DNA of 64,000 bases from Pseudomonas moraviensis (lineage in GTDB: Bacteria; Pseudomonadota; Gammaproteobacteria; Pseudomonadales; Pseudomonadaceae), in assembly GCF_900105805.1 (NCBI RefSeq), contig NZ_LT629788.1, positions 5,998,501 to 6,062,500 of the forward strand, read 5' to 3'. This document shows, piece by piece, positions 16,991 to 25,532 of the stretch. Every line of letters begins with the position of its first letter. The first letter of the stretch is position 1. A model generated the notes under the pieces. That model saw only the letters and a list, made by a program, of their open reading frames with translations, was not told where the DNA came from and did not search any database. The position numbers and the translations under genes were made by a program.

Positions 16991-18469
16991 TTATTGTGGG
17001 CGCTTGCGCTCAACCGCGCGGAGCAGATGCGTCGGCGGTGTTTCGCAGCTGATCTTGCGACCGAGCTTTTCTTCGATGGACGGCAACTGATAGGAGTCGT
17101 CCTCACCGGCGAAGCTGATCGACACACCGTCAGCGCCGGCGCGACCGGTACGGCCGATGCGGTGCACGTAATCGTCCGGCACTTCCGGCAGGGTGAAGTT
17201 GATCACGTGGCTGATACCGTCGATGTGAATGCCGCGACCGGCGACATCGGTGGCCACCAGCACGCGAATCTTGCCTTCGCGGAAACCTTCCAGGGTCTTG
17301 ATGCGTTTGTGCTGTGGCACGTCGCCGGACAATTGCGCGGCGTTGATGCCGTCACGCACCAGGCGATCCTCGATGCGGCGCACTTCGTCCTTGCGGTTGG
17401 CAAACACGATGACCCGCTCCCAACCGTTGTCGTTGACCAGGTTGTAGAGCAGTTTGTATTTGTCGGCGGCGGCCACGGCGTAGATGTGCTGCTCGACGTT
17501 CTCATTGGCGACGTTGGTGATTTCGATTTCGACGATCGCCGGATCCGTGGTCCATTGCTTGGCAAGGTTCATCACGTCTTCGGTAAAGGTCGCGGAGAAC
17601 AGCAAGGTCTGGCGCTCGGACTTCGGCGGGGTCTGACGAATGATCTGCCGAACCTGCGGGATGAAACCCATGTCGAGCATGCGGTCGGCTTCGTCCAGCA
17701 CCATCACTTCGACCATGTCCAGGTGCACGTCGCCGCGCTGGTTGAAGTCGAGCAAGCGGCCCGGGGTCGCGACGAGAATGTCGCAATGGCGCGCTTCGAG
17801 GTGCTTGAGCTGTTTGTCGAAGTCCATGCCGCCGACGAACGTCATCACGTTGAGGCCGGTGTACTTGGTCAGGTCTGTCGCGTCCTTGGCGATCTGCACC
17901 ACCAGTTCGCGGGTCGGCGCGATGATCAACGCGCGCGGTTCGCCCATGTAGCGCTCTTTAGGCGGCGGCGTCTGCAGCAGTTGGGTGATGATCGAGATCA
18001 GGAACGCGGCGGTCTTGCCGGTGCCGGTCTGCGCACGGCCGATGGCATCTTTGCCGGCGAGGGTGAAGCCCAGCACTTGCGCCTGGATCGGCGTGCAGTA
18101 AGGAAAGCCCAGGTCCTGGATGGCGTGCATCAGTTCCGGGGCGAGCTTGAAATCGTGAAAGCGGGTTTTGCCTTCCTGCGGCTCGACGACGAAGTCTTCG
18201 AGTTTCCAGGGAATTACCGCCGCCTTGGGCTTCGGTTCGCGACGCGGTCTGGCCGGTTTCGGTGCTTCGCTGCGCGCAGGCTCGGCGGCAATTGGCGCGG
18301 CCGTAGCGGGTTTTTCTTCTGGCTTCGGTGTGGCTGCGGGAGCGGGGCGGTCGGCCTGTGGGGCATCGGTGCGATGACCGGGGGCGTGCGACGGCGCGCT
18401 GGAAACTGGCGCGAGCTGCTCAGCCTCGCTTTTACCGAACATTTTCTTGAGTGCTTTGAGCACGGTCAT
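16991..18469 (-). CDS. rhlB: RhlB-like ATP-dependent DEAD-box RNA helicase
   Basis: RhlB unwinds structured RNA and works with RNase E in mRNA decay. The 492-residue protein has a low-complexity N-terminal extension rich in Ala, Pro and Lys (residues 1-85), then the helicase core. The motifs are the Q-motif phenylalanine and GFPYCTPIQAQ, Walker A AQTGTGKT, PTREL, GG, TPGRLLD, DEAD in VLDEADRMLDMGF, SAT, and the C-terminal ATDVAGRGIHI and HRIGRTGRAG. The assignment is supported by position: rhlB lies next to dauB in P. aeruginosa too. A shared terminator separates it from dauB. Confidence 0.93.
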   Translation of the reverse strand: MTVLKALKKMFGKSEAEQLAPVSSAPSHAPGHRTDAPQADRPAPAATPKPEEKPATAAPIAAEPARSEAPKPARPRREPKPKAAVIPWKLEDFVVEPQEGKTRFHDFKLAPELMHAIQDLGFPYCTPIQAQVLGFTLAGKDAIGRAQTGTGKTAAFLISIITQLLQTPPPKERYMGEPRALIIAPTRELVVQIAKDATDLTKYTGLNVMTFVGGMDFDKQLKHLEARHCDILVATPGRLLDFNQRGDVHLDMVEVMVLDEADRMLDMGFIPQVRQIIRQTPPKSERQTLLFSATFTEDVMNLAKQWTTDPAIVEIEITNVANENVEQHIYAVAAADKYKLLYNLVNDNGWERVIVFANRKDEVRRIEDRLVRDGINAAQLSGDVPQHKRIKTLEGFREGKIRVLVATDVAGRGIHIDGISHVINFTLPEVPDDYVHRIGRTGRAGADGVSISFAGEDDSYQLPSIEEKLGRKISCETPPTHLLRAVERKRPQ

Positions 18470-18565
18470 CTCATCAATTGGTTAAGGAATGTACGCCGGC
18501 CAGTGTAATGCAAGAAACGGGCGCGGCGTAGTAGGAGGGATCAAAGGGCAGGGATTGGTCGCCAA

Positions 18566-19222
18566 TCAGCGCAGGCGTTCGCTCAACCAGACGCCGATGT
18601 CGCGAATCTCTTCAGGTAACACTTCGTGCTCCATTGGGTATTCCTGCCATGTCACGGTGACACCATGCTTCACCAAATGCTCATAGGCACTGCGCCCCAT
18701 CGAGTTCTGCACCACCCCATCGAACTGACCGTGCAGACACAGCGCAGGAATGCGCTGCTGACTGGCGCAAAGCTCCATCTCGTCAGTGAAGGTCGGCGCA
18801 TATGTCGACAATGCCAGCACCCCACCCAACGGCCCCTGCCATTTCAGGAAAGCGGTGTGCAATACCACGGCGCCGCCCTGGGAGAATCCGGCCAGAAAAA
18901 TCCGCGAGGCGTCTATTCCGCTGGTGCGCTCGCTCTCGATCAGTTCGATGATGCGATCCGCCGACGCTTCCAACTGGTCACGGTCAATCGCCCGGGCCGG
19001 GCTCATGGCCTTGATGTCGTACCAGCTGGGCATGGCATATCCGCCATTTATCGTCACTGGAAGAGTGGGTGCCTGGGGCAGCACAAAACGTGTGCTCAGC
19101 AGGCTTTCCTGCAACGCCTCGGCGACCGGCAGGAAGTCGTAACGGTCGGCGCCGAGGCCGTGCAGCCAGATCACGCAGGCATCCGCGGGCTTAACAGGCT
19201 GAAGAATCAAGGGCTCGGTCAT
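18566..19222 (-). CDS. Carboxylesterase/phospholipase family alpha/beta hydrolase
   Basis: A 218-residue cytosolic esterase of the phospholipase/carboxylesterase family, matching the type crystallised from P. fluorescens and P. aeruginosa. The oxyanion region is VIWLHGLGADRYDF, and the nucleophile elbow is FLAGFSQGGAVVL. The aspartate is in CLHGQFDGVVQ and the histidine in YPMEHEVLPEE, so the Ser-Asp-His triad is complete. It hydrolyses short acyl esters in vitro; the natural substrate is unknown. It stands as a single gene upstream of rhlB on the same strand with a 96-base gap. Confidence 0.93.
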   Translation of the reverse strand: MTEPLILQPVKPADACVIWLHGLGADRYDFLPVAEALQESLLSTRFVLPQAPTLPVTINGGYAMPSWYDIKAMSPARAIDRDQLEASADRIIELIESERTSGIDASRIFLAGFSQGGAVVLHTAFLKWQGPLGGVLALSTYAPTFTDEMELCASQQRIPALCLHGQFDGVVQNSMGRSAYEHLVKHGVTVTWQEYPMEHEVLPEEIRDIGVWLSERLR

Positions 19223-19690
19223 GTCTGCTCCAAAAATGTGCGGGCGCTCTCATTGAGTGCGTGATTGAAGTGCGCGCCCGGTTGATCCGTTAACAAGATG
19301 TCGCAAGGTTACAAGTTTAGCTATTGACGTGTCGCGCAATGACTTCGGCAAGCGGTGTGGTACGGCCTTTGCTATGAAGCTTTGCGTACGAAGCATCCCT
19401 TGTGCGGCGGTAACACTATCAGTGTCAGTCGCGCGATGGGATAGCAACGAATCCGGTGATGGATGTTCGCCAATGGCCGCTACGGGCTTAGCGAACGTGA
19501 AAGGGCTACAGCCCGTTCGGCCGATTGGTGAGAAGTGAGTGATCCATGATGTGGATCTTCTCCTACTAGACTCATAGCGAAGGTCTTACGTCGGTTGACC
19601 CCAAAAAAAGCCAACACGGGTCAACAACGCCTCAAAAGGGTGCGACAGGACTCAAGCTCCGACACAACAAGAGCAAAACTGGAGGTTTGA
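19223..19690. other. Intergenic region upstream of aapJ
   Basis: No gene is evident in these 468 bases. A hairpin at 19492-19519 (CGAAC and GTTCG enclosing GGGCT/AGCCC) and a small GATCCA/TGGATC repeat near 19540 are visible. The aapJ promoter must lie here, but I see no clear sigma-54 or sigma-70 site. The ribosome site TGGAGGT is at about 19679. Confidence 0.5.
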
Positions 19691-20722
19691 ATGAAGATGT
19701 TGAAATCCACTCTGGCGGTCGTGACTGCTGCAGCAGTACTCGGTGTCAGCGGGTTCGCTCAGGCGGGTGCAACCCTGGATGCGGTACAGAAAAAAGGGTT
19801 CGTGCAGTGTGGCGTGAGCGACGGTCTGCCGGGCTTCTCGGTACCGGATGCGACCGGCAAGATCCTCGGCATCGACGCCGACGTCTGCCGCGCTGTGGCC
19901 GCTGCCGTTTTCGGCGACGCCAACAAGGTCAAGTTCAGCCAGTTGAACGCCAAGGAGCGCTTCACCGCGCTGCAGTCCGGCGAGATCGACATCCTGTCGC
20001 GCAACACCACCATGACCAGCTCCCGTGACGCGGGCATGGGTCTGAAATTTCCGGGCTTCATTACCTACTACGACGGCATCGGCTTCCTGGTGAACAACAA
20101 GCTGGGCGTGAAAAGTGCCAAAGAGCTCGACGGCGCGACCATCTGCATCCAGGCCGGTACCACCACCGAGCTGAACGTTTCCGACTACTTCCGTGGCAAC
20201 GGTCTGAAATACACCCCGATCACCTTCGACACCTCCGATGAAAGCGCCAAGTCGCTGGAATCCGGTCGTTGCGACGTGCTGACCTCCGACAAGTCCCAGC
20301 TGTTCGCCCAGCGCAGCAAGCTGGCCTCGCCGAAGGACTACGTGGTTCTGCCGGAAACCATTTCCAAGGAGCCACTGGGCCCGGTCGTACGTAATGGCGA
20401 CGACGAGTGGCTGGCGATCGTGCGTTGGGTCGGCTACGCGCTGCTCAATGCCGAAGAAGCCGGCATCACTTCGAAGAACGTCGAAGCTGAAGCCAAGTCG
20501 ACCAAGAACCCGGACGTGGCCCGTATGCTCGGCGCTGACGGCGAATACGGCAAAGACCTGAAACTGCCGAAAGACTGGGTTGTGCAGATCGTCAAGCAGG
20601 TCGGCAACTACGGTGAAATCTTCGAGAAAAACCTCGGCAAGAGCACTCCGCTGGAAATCGACCGTGGCCTGAACGCCCTGTGGAACAACGGCGGCATTCA
20701 GTACGCACCACCAGTGCGCTAA
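19691..20722 (+). CDS. aapJ: AapJ, periplasmic general L-amino-acid binding protein
   Basis: AapJ captures a broad range of L-amino acids and delivers them to the AapQMP transporter. The 343-residue precursor starts with a signal peptide (MKMLKSTLAVVTAAAVLGVS, cut after FAQA). The mature protein has the class 3 binding-protein motifs VQKKGFVQCGVSDGLPGFS, CRAVAAAVFGD and EIDILSRNTTMTSSRD. The ATG follows TGGAGG closely. It is the first gene of aapJ-Q-M-P, with a strong hairpin between it and aapQ, which usually lets the binding protein be made in excess. Confidence 0.95.
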   Translation: MKMLKSTLAVVTAAAVLGVSGFAQAGATLDAVQKKGFVQCGVSDGLPGFSVPDATGKILGIDADVCRAVAAAVFGDANKVKFSQLNAKERFTALQSGEIDILSRNTTMTSSRDAGMGLKFPGFITYYDGIGFLVNNKLGVKSAKELDGATICIQAGTTTELNVSDYFRGNGLKYTPITFDTSDESAKSLESGRCDVLTSDKSQLFAQRSKLASPKDYVVLPETISKEPLGPVVRNGDDEWLAIVRWVGYALLNAEEAGITSKNVEAEAKSTKNPDVARMLGADGEYGKDLKLPKDWVVQIVKQVGNYGEIFEKNLGKSTPLEIDRGLNALWNNGGIQYAPPVR

Positions 20723-20730
20723 TGGTTCTA

Positions 20731-20757
20731 TCACCCGGCGGGCCAACCGCCGGGTGA
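20731..20757 (+). promoter_or_regulatory. Intercistronic hairpin between aapJ and aapQ
   Basis: TCACCCGGCGG and CCGCCGGGTGA pair perfectly over 11 bp with a 5-base loop and no U-run. It probably stabilises the aapJ message and reduces read-through into the permease genes. Confidence 0.85.
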
Positions 20758-20788
20758 TGTTCTTGTTCCATTTCTTTCGGGGCACTTC

Positions 20789-21970
20789 ATGCAAAATTCT
20801 ATCGGCGCACCAAAGCAGAGGCTCAGCCTCAGCGATCCACGAGTGCGTGCGTGGCTATTCCAGATCATCACGGTTGTGGCGGTGGTCTCGCTTGGCTGGT
20901 ACCTGTTCGACAATACGCAAACCAACCTTCAGCACCGGGGCATCACTTCCGGTTTCAGCTTTCTGGAGCGCAGTGCCGGGTTCGGCATCGCTCAACACCT
21001 GATCGACTACACCGAAGCGGACAGCTACGCGCGGGTGTTTGTCATCGGCCTGCTCAACACCCTGTTGGTGACCTTTATCGGCGTGATTCTGGCGACGATT
21101 CTCGGTTTCATCGTCGGCGTGGCGCGGCTGTCGCAGAACTGGATCATCGCCAAACTGGCGACGGTATATGTGGAAGTGTTCCGCAACATTCCGCCACTGC
21201 TGCAGATCCTGTTCTGGTACTTCGCGGTATTCCTGACCATGCCGGGGCCGCGCAACAGCCATAACTTCGGCGACACCTTCTTCGTCAGCAGCCGTGGCCT
21301 GAACATGCCGGCCGCACTCGCAGCTGACGGTTTCTGGGCGTTCGTGGGCAGCATCGTGCTGGCGATCGTCGGCATCGTGCTGATGTGCCGCTGGGCCAAC
21401 AAGCGCTTCGAAGAAACCGGTGTGCCGTTCCACAAGTTCTGGACCGGCCTGGCAATTGTGCTGGTGATCCCGACCTTGTGCGCGCTGATCTTCGGCGCTC
21501 CGCTGCACTGGGAAATGCCCGAGCTCAAGGGCTTCAACTTTGTCGGCGGCTGGGTGCTGATCCCGGAACTGCTGGCCTTGACCCTGGCGCTCACCGTGTA
21601 CACCGCGGCCTTCATCGCTGAAATCGTGCGTTCCGGGATCAAGTCGGTCAGCCATGGCCAGACCGAAGCGGCGCGTTCGCTTGGCCTGCGCAACGGCCCG
21701 ACCCTGCGCAAAGTGATCATCCCGCAAGCTTTGCGCGTGATCATTCCGCCGCTGACCAGCCAATACCTCAACCTGGCGAAAAACTCCTCGCTGGCCGCCG
21801 GTATCGGTTACCCGGAAATGGTTTCGCTGTTCGCTGGCACCGTGCTCAACCAGACCGGGCAGGCCATCGAAGTGATTGCCATCACCATGAGCGTGTACCT
21901 GGCGATCAGTATCAGCATTTCCCTGCTGATGAACTGGTACAACAAGCGCATTGCGCTGATCGAGCGGTAA
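20789..21970 (+). CDS. aapQ: AapQ, permease subunit of the general amino-acid ABC transporter
   Basis: One of the two different membrane subunits of the Aap transporter. The 393-residue protein starts cytoplasmic (MQNSIGAPKQRLSLSDPRVR), then has several membrane helices and a long insert between the first and later helices, typical of AapQ. The ATPase-contact loop reads QTEAARSLGLRNGPTLRKVI, followed by IPQALRVIIPPLTSQYL. It is 11 bases from aapM. The His-type permease domain and the neighbours leave little doubt. Confidence 0.94.
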   Translation: MQNSIGAPKQRLSLSDPRVRAWLFQIITVVAVVSLGWYLFDNTQTNLQHRGITSGFSFLERSAGFGIAQHLIDYTEADSYARVFVIGLLNTLLVTFIGVILATILGFIVGVARLSQNWIIAKLATVYVEVFRNIPPLLQILFWYFAVFLTMPGPRNSHNFGDTFFVSSRGLNMPAALAADGFWAFVGSIVLAIVGIVLMCRWANKRFEETGVPFHKFWTGLAIVLVIPTLCALIFGAPLHWEMPELKGFNFVGGWVLIPELLALTLALTVYTAAFIAEIVRSGIKSVSHGQTEAARSLGLRNGPTLRKVIIPQALRVIIPPLTSQYLNLAKNSSLAAGIGYPEMVSLFAGTVLNQTGQAIEVIAITMSVYLAISISISLLMNWYNKRIALIER

Positions 21971-21980
21971 GGAAAAGCGC

Positions 21981-23075
21981 ATGAGTACTCATACTTTCAA
22001 ACCCGACATGCCTCCACCCAACAGCAGCATCGGCGTGGTGGCGTGGATGCGCGCGAACATGTTCTCCAGCTGGCTCAACACCCTGCTGACGCTGTTTGCG
22101 TTCTACCTGATTTATCTCGTGGTACCTCCGATCCTCAGTTGGGCGATCGTCGATGCCAACTGGGTTGGCACCACCCGCGCCGACTGCACCAAGGAGGGCG
22201 CCTGCTGGGTGTTCATCCAGCAGCGGTTCGGCCAGTTCATGTACGGTTATTACCCGACCGAACTGCGCTGGCGCGTCGACCTGACCGTGTGGCTGGCGGT
22301 CATCGGCGCAGCACCCCTGTTCATCTCGCGGATGCCGCGTAAAGCGGTCTATGGCCTGAGCTTTCTGGTGATGTACCCGATCATCGCCTTCACCTTGTTG
22401 CACGGCGGTTTCGGTCTGACCACCGTGCCGACCAGCCAGTGGGGCGGGCTGATGCTGACCCTGGTGATCGCCACCGTCGGCATTGCCGGCGCTTTGCCGC
22501 TGGGCATCGTACTGGCGCTGGGGCGGCGTTCGAACATGCCGGCGATTCGAGTGGTCTGCGTGACCTTCATCGAATTCTGGCGCGGCGTGCCGTTGATCAC
22601 GGTGCTGTTCATGTCCTCGGTGATGCTGCCGCTGTTCCTGCCCGAAGGCATGAACTTCGACAAACTGCTACGGGCGCTGATCGGGGTGATCCTGTTCCAG
22701 TCGGCCTACGTCGCCGAAGTGGTGCGCGGCGGTCTGCAAGCGATTCCCAAAGGGCAGTACGAAGCGGCTGCGGCGATGGGCCTCGGTTACTGGCGTTCGA
22801 TGGGCCTGGTGATTTTGCCGCAGGCCTTGAAGCTGGTGATTCCGGGCATCGTCAACACGTTCATTGCGCTGTTCAAGGACACCAGCCTGGTGATCATCAT
22901 TGGCCTGTTCGACCTGCTCAACAGCGTCAAGCAAGCCGCCGCCGACCCGAAATGGCTGGGCATGGCCACCGAAGGCTACGTGTTCGCCGCCCTGGTGTTC
23001 TGGATTTTCTGTTTTGGTATGTCGCGCTATTCCATGCATCTGGAACGCAAGCTCGACACTGGCCACAAGCGTTAG
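21981..23075 (+). CDS. aapM: AapM, permease subunit of the general amino-acid ABC transporter
   Basis: Second membrane subunit, pairing with AapQ. The 364 residues contain about eight hydrophobic segments. The EAA loop near the C-terminus reads QYEAAAAMGLGYWRSMGLVI, and VIPGIVNTFIALFKDTSLV follows. The N-terminal region has an extra domain between the first helices (GWTTRADCTKEGACW-like, with two cysteines), as in the family. It starts 11 bases after aapQ and ends 14 bases before aapP. Confidence 0.94.
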   Translation: MSTHTFKPDMPPPNSSIGVVAWMRANMFSSWLNTLLTLFAFYLIYLVVPPILSWAIVDANWVGTTRADCTKEGACWVFIQQRFGQFMYGYYPTELRWRVDLTVWLAVIGAAPLFISRMPRKAVYGLSFLVMYPIIAFTLLHGGFGLTTVPTSQWGGLMLTLVIATVGIAGALPLGIVLALGRRSNMPAIRVVCVTFIEFWRGVPLITVLFMSSVMLPLFLPEGMNFDKLLRALIGVILFQSAYVAEVVRGGLQAIPKGQYEAAAAMGLGYWRSMGLVILPQALKLVIPGIVNTFIALFKDTSLVIIIGLFDLLNSVKQAAADPKWLGMATEGYVFAALVFWIFCFGMSRYSMHLERKLDTGHKR

Positions 23076-23088
23076 GAGTTCTCTGTAA

Positions 23089-23853
23089 ATGAGCGAAGCA
23101 ATCAAAAAGCCTGTGGGTCCGGAAGGCATCATCCAGATGCAGGGCGTGAACAAGTGGTACGGCCAGTTTCACGTACTCAAAGACATCAACCTCAACGTCA
23201 AACAGGGCGAACGCATCGTGCTGTGCGGCCCGTCGGGTTCCGGTAAATCCACGACGATTCGTTGCCTGAATCGTCTGGAAGAACACCAGCAGGGCCGCAT
23301 CGTCGTCGATGGCGTGGAACTGACCAACGACCTCAAGCAGATCGAAGCGATCCGCCGCGAAGTCGGCATGGTGTTTCAGCACTTCAACCTGTTCCCGCAC
23401 CTGACCATTTTGCAGAACTGCACCCTGGCGCCGATGTGGGTGCGCAAGATGCCCAAGCGCAAGGCCGAGGAAATCGCCATGCATTACCTGGAACGCGTAC
23501 GCATCCCGGAACAGGCGCACAAATACCCGGGGCAACTGTCCGGCGGTCAGCAGCAGCGTGTGGCGATCGCCCGCGCCTTGTGCATGAAGCCGAAAATCAT
23601 GCTGTTCGACGAACCGACTTCAGCACTCGATCCGGAAATGGTGAAAGAGGTTCTCGACACCATGATCGGCCTGGCCGAAGACGGCATGACCATGCTCTGC
23701 GTGACCCACGAAATGGGCTTCGCCCGCACCGTGGCGAACCGCGTGATTTTCATGGACAAGGGCGAGATCGTCGAGCAGGCAGCGCCGAATGACTTCTTCG
23801 ATAATCCGCAGAATGATCGGACGAAGTTGTTCTTGAGTCAGATTTTGCATTGA
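23089..23853 (+). CDS. aapP: AapP, ATPase of the general amino-acid ABC transporter
   Basis: Supplies energy for amino-acid import. The 254 residues show Walker A GPSGSGKST, the Q-loop MVFQHFNLFPHLT, signature LSGGQQQRVAIARAL, Walker B IMLFDEPTSALDPE and the switch histidine VTHEMGFA. It is the last gene of the aap operon, followed 19 bases later by a rho-independent terminator. Confidence 0.96.
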   Translation: MSEAIKKPVGPEGIIQMQGVNKWYGQFHVLKDINLNVKQGERIVLCGPSGSGKSTTIRCLNRLEEHQQGRIVVDGVELTNDLKQIEAIRREVGMVFQHFNLFPHLTILQNCTLAPMWVRKMPKRKAEEIAMHYLERVRIPEQAHKYPGQLSGGQQQRVAIARALCMKPKIMLFDEPTSALDPEMVKEVLDTMIGLAEDGMTMLCVTHEMGFARTVANRVIFMDKGEIVEQAAPNDFFDNPQNDRTKLFLSQILH

Positions 23854-23871
23854 TGGCGGATGTATAAAACC

Positions 23872-23900
23872 AACCCGGCGATGTGCCGGGTTTGTTTTTT
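23872..23900 (+). terminator. Terminator of the aapJQMP operon
   Basis: AACCCGGC (23872-23879) pairs with GCCGGGTT (23885-23892), followed by a T-rich run. It also lies close to the mqsA stop from the other side. Confidence 0.92.
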
Positions 23901-23909
23901 CTGAACAGT

Positions 23910-24398
23910 TCAGGACACGGAGAGGGATTCGTGTTCTTTGTGGACGATGTGCTCGAAACCTCTCAAGTCGGCACCTTCGCCGAGAGTCTTTACATCGGTT
24001 AGCAAGTACGGATAACGATCCAATAAACGCATCAACAGTATGAGAGCTTTGGGCGGCAATACATCGCCGCGCTCATAGCGGGAAAATGCGTTATGCCCAC
24101 CCCCAGACAGCAGTTGTACCGTCTCTTTTTGCGTCAGGTGCAATTTGCGACGGATACGCTTCATCTCGTCACCAATCATTTGCCTCGCAGCGATAACCAA
24201 CTCATCACCTGCTTTGCAATACCGCTGCGCACTATCGGTGTCGGGGTCCCATTCGATCTCACCGCACTTCTGGCATTCCCATCCAGAAAGATTATCGACA
24301 CGACGCTCCATGTCTTTGACTCTCAGGGTTTCGCCGCGCCCCTGAAAATGCCTCATTCCCTCACGCGCCCCGCAGCTGACACATTGCTGGGTTTTCAT
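23910..24398 (-). CDS. mqsA: MqsA-like antitoxin (zinc-binding N-terminus, helix-turn-helix C-terminus)
   Basis: MqsA neutralises MqsR and represses its own operon. Four cysteines in two CxxC pairs (CVSCG and CQKCG) form the zinc site of the N-terminal domain. The C-terminal Xre-type helix-turn-helix carries RIRRKLHLTQKETVQLL and GGGHNAFSRYERG. At 162 residues it is longer than the 131-residue E. coli MqsA, through a tail after the helix-turn-helix (DVKTLGEGADLRGFEHIVHK). Its ATG overlaps the mqsR stop as ATGA. As in E. coli, and unlike most toxin-antitoxin pairs, the toxin gene comes first. Confidence 0.9.
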   Translation of the reverse strand: MKTQQCVSCGAREGMRHFQGRGETLRVKDMERRVDNLSGWECQKCGEIEWDPDTDSAQRYCKAGDELVIAARQMIGDEMKRIRRKLHLTQKETVQLLSGGGHNAFSRYERGDVLPPKALILLMRLLDRYPYLLTDVKTLGEGADLRGFEHIVHKEHESLSVS

Positions 24399-24706
24399 GG
24401 GTTTTTCTCCTTAAAGGAGATCACCGGTGGGCTGCCGCCGGGGCGGTATGTCACCTTGATGTAAATCTCCTGATCTCGCGAATTGATGTGATACACGTCT
24501 TGCCAGATTCGATGATCGTCATAGGCAGTCATCGATTTGTACAACATCCTGGTTTGTAGCTCGAAAACAATCTCCTGCATTTCGCTGACGTTGAAGCCGA
24601 GCTTCTCAGCTGACCTTACTGAAGTTTTGGTGAAAGCATTTTGACCCAGTCGCCTCACTTCAGACTTGATCACCGCCAAGTCGTAATGGGGTGTGTTCTT
24701 TTCCAT
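24395..24706 (-). CDS. mqsR: MqsR-like toxin, translation-dependent mRNA interferase
   Basis: MqsR cuts mRNA at GC-containing sites in the ribosome and stops growth. The 103-residue protein starts MEKNTPHYDLAVIKSEVRRL and keeps the block DFYKSM-type YKSMTAYDDHRIWQDVY and the C-terminal VISFKEK. These are the most conserved stretches of E. coli MqsR and include its catalytic Lys, Tyr and Gln region. The toxin appears intact. A near-perfect palindrome at 24730-24752 lies just before its start and is a good operator candidate for MqsA. Confidence 0.9.
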   Translation of the reverse strand: MEKNTPHYDLAVIKSEVRRLGQNAFTKTSVRSAEKLGFNVSEMQEIVFELQTRMLYKSMTAYDDHRIWQDVYHINSRDQEIYIKVTYRPGGSPPVISFKEKNP

Positions 24707-24729
24707 AAGAAGCCAAAACCCTGTCCCTG

Positions 24730-24752
24730 AAATTACCCTTAAAGGGTAATTT
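24730..24752. promoter_or_regulatory. Palindromic operator candidate of mqsRA
   Basis: AAATTACCCTT, A, AAGGGTAATTT: two 11-base arms pairing perfectly around one base, centred 35 bases before the mqsR start. E. coli MqsA binds an AACCT-N3-AGGTT palindrome; the arms here are related in layout but not identical. Confidence 0.75.
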
Positions 24753-24839
24753 TGACCAATCGAAAATGCCGCTCCATGTGTCTCCGATTGACCCTAGGTG
24801 GTTGCCGTCCTACATGGGTCTGACTAACATGTCGGAAAA

Positions 24840-24860
24840 TTCATCCTATGATTGGATGAA
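24840..24860. promoter_or_regulatory. Inverted repeat before the GntR-family gene, likely its operator
   Basis: TTCATCC (24840-24846) and GGATGAA (24854-24860) flank 7 bases, ending 12 bases before the regulator's ATG. FadR-subfamily regulators commonly bind such short palindromes to control themselves. Confidence 0.6.
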
Positions 24861-24872
24861 AAGGCGAGGCTC

Positions 24873-25532
24873 ATGTCCGAAATTTCCCCTTTGATCAAGC
24901 GGTCCCTGGTCGATCAGGCTCTGGACCAACTACGTCAGCGCATCAACAGTGGTGTCTGGCAGGTCGGCGAGCGTCTGCCCACCGAGCCTGAGCTATGCGC
25001 CGAGCTGGGCATCAGCCGCAACACGGTGCGCGAAGCGATGCGCGTTCTGGCGTTCTCCGGACTGATCGAAATTCGTCAGGGCGACGGCAGTTATCTGCGT
25101 GCAGTGGTCGACCCGCTGGATACGCTGAAGGCGTTGTCCCGCTGTTCCCTGGAGCAGGCCCGGGAAACCCGGCACATCCTTGAAGTCGAGGCCATCGGCC
25201 TGGCGGCGTTGCGCCGTACCGATGAGGATCTGGCCGCACTGCGCGAAGCGCTCGGCACCAGCGGCAGCCATTACCACGGCGATCTCGACACCTACATCGC
25301 CTGCGATCTGGTGTTCCATCGACGTCTGGTCGACGCCGCGCATAACCCGACTCTCAGCGAGCTGTATCGCTATTTCTCCAGCATCGTCGGCGCGCAATTG
25401 CGCCAGACCCTGAATATCTCCCCGCGCCGCCAGGAAGTGTTCGACCTGCATATCGACCTGCTCGATGCGGTCGAGCAACGCGACCCGGAACGGGCCAAAG
25501 CCTTGTCGAGGCAGTTGATCAATGAACCTTGA
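24873..25532 (+). CDS. GntR-family (FadR subfamily) transcriptional regulator
   Basis: A 219-residue regulator. The N-terminal winged helix (residues 10-80) shows GVWQVGERLPTEPELCAELG and SRNTVREAMRVLAFSGLIEI, standard for GntR proteins. The C-terminal all-helical FCD domain has the metal-ligand pattern Asp plus three His (DLVFHRRLVDAAHN, and DLHIDLLDAV). I chose the ATG at 24873 (MSEISPLIKRSL) because AAGGCGAGG precedes it; the frame opens earlier at 24852. The last 11 bases overlap the following exporter gene, so the two form one unit, and the regulator probably controls that transporter. The effector is unknown. Confidence 0.9.
   Translation: MSEISPLIKRSLVDQALDQLRQRINSGVWQVGERLPTEPELCAELGISRNTVREAMRVLAFSGLIEIRQGDGSYLRAVVDPLDTLKALSRCSLEQARETRHILEVEAIGLAALRRTDEDLAALREALGTSGSHYHGDLDTYIACDLVFHRRLVDAAHNPTLSELYRYFSSIVGAQLRQTLNISPRRQEVFDLHIDLLDAVEQRDPERAKALSRQLINEP

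Noticed and set aside
24495..24700. mqsRA as a HigBA-type pair
   Set aside because: Toxin has the MqsR block YKSM...IWQDVY, and the antitoxin has two CxxC pairs before the helix-turn-helix, which fits MqsRA better.
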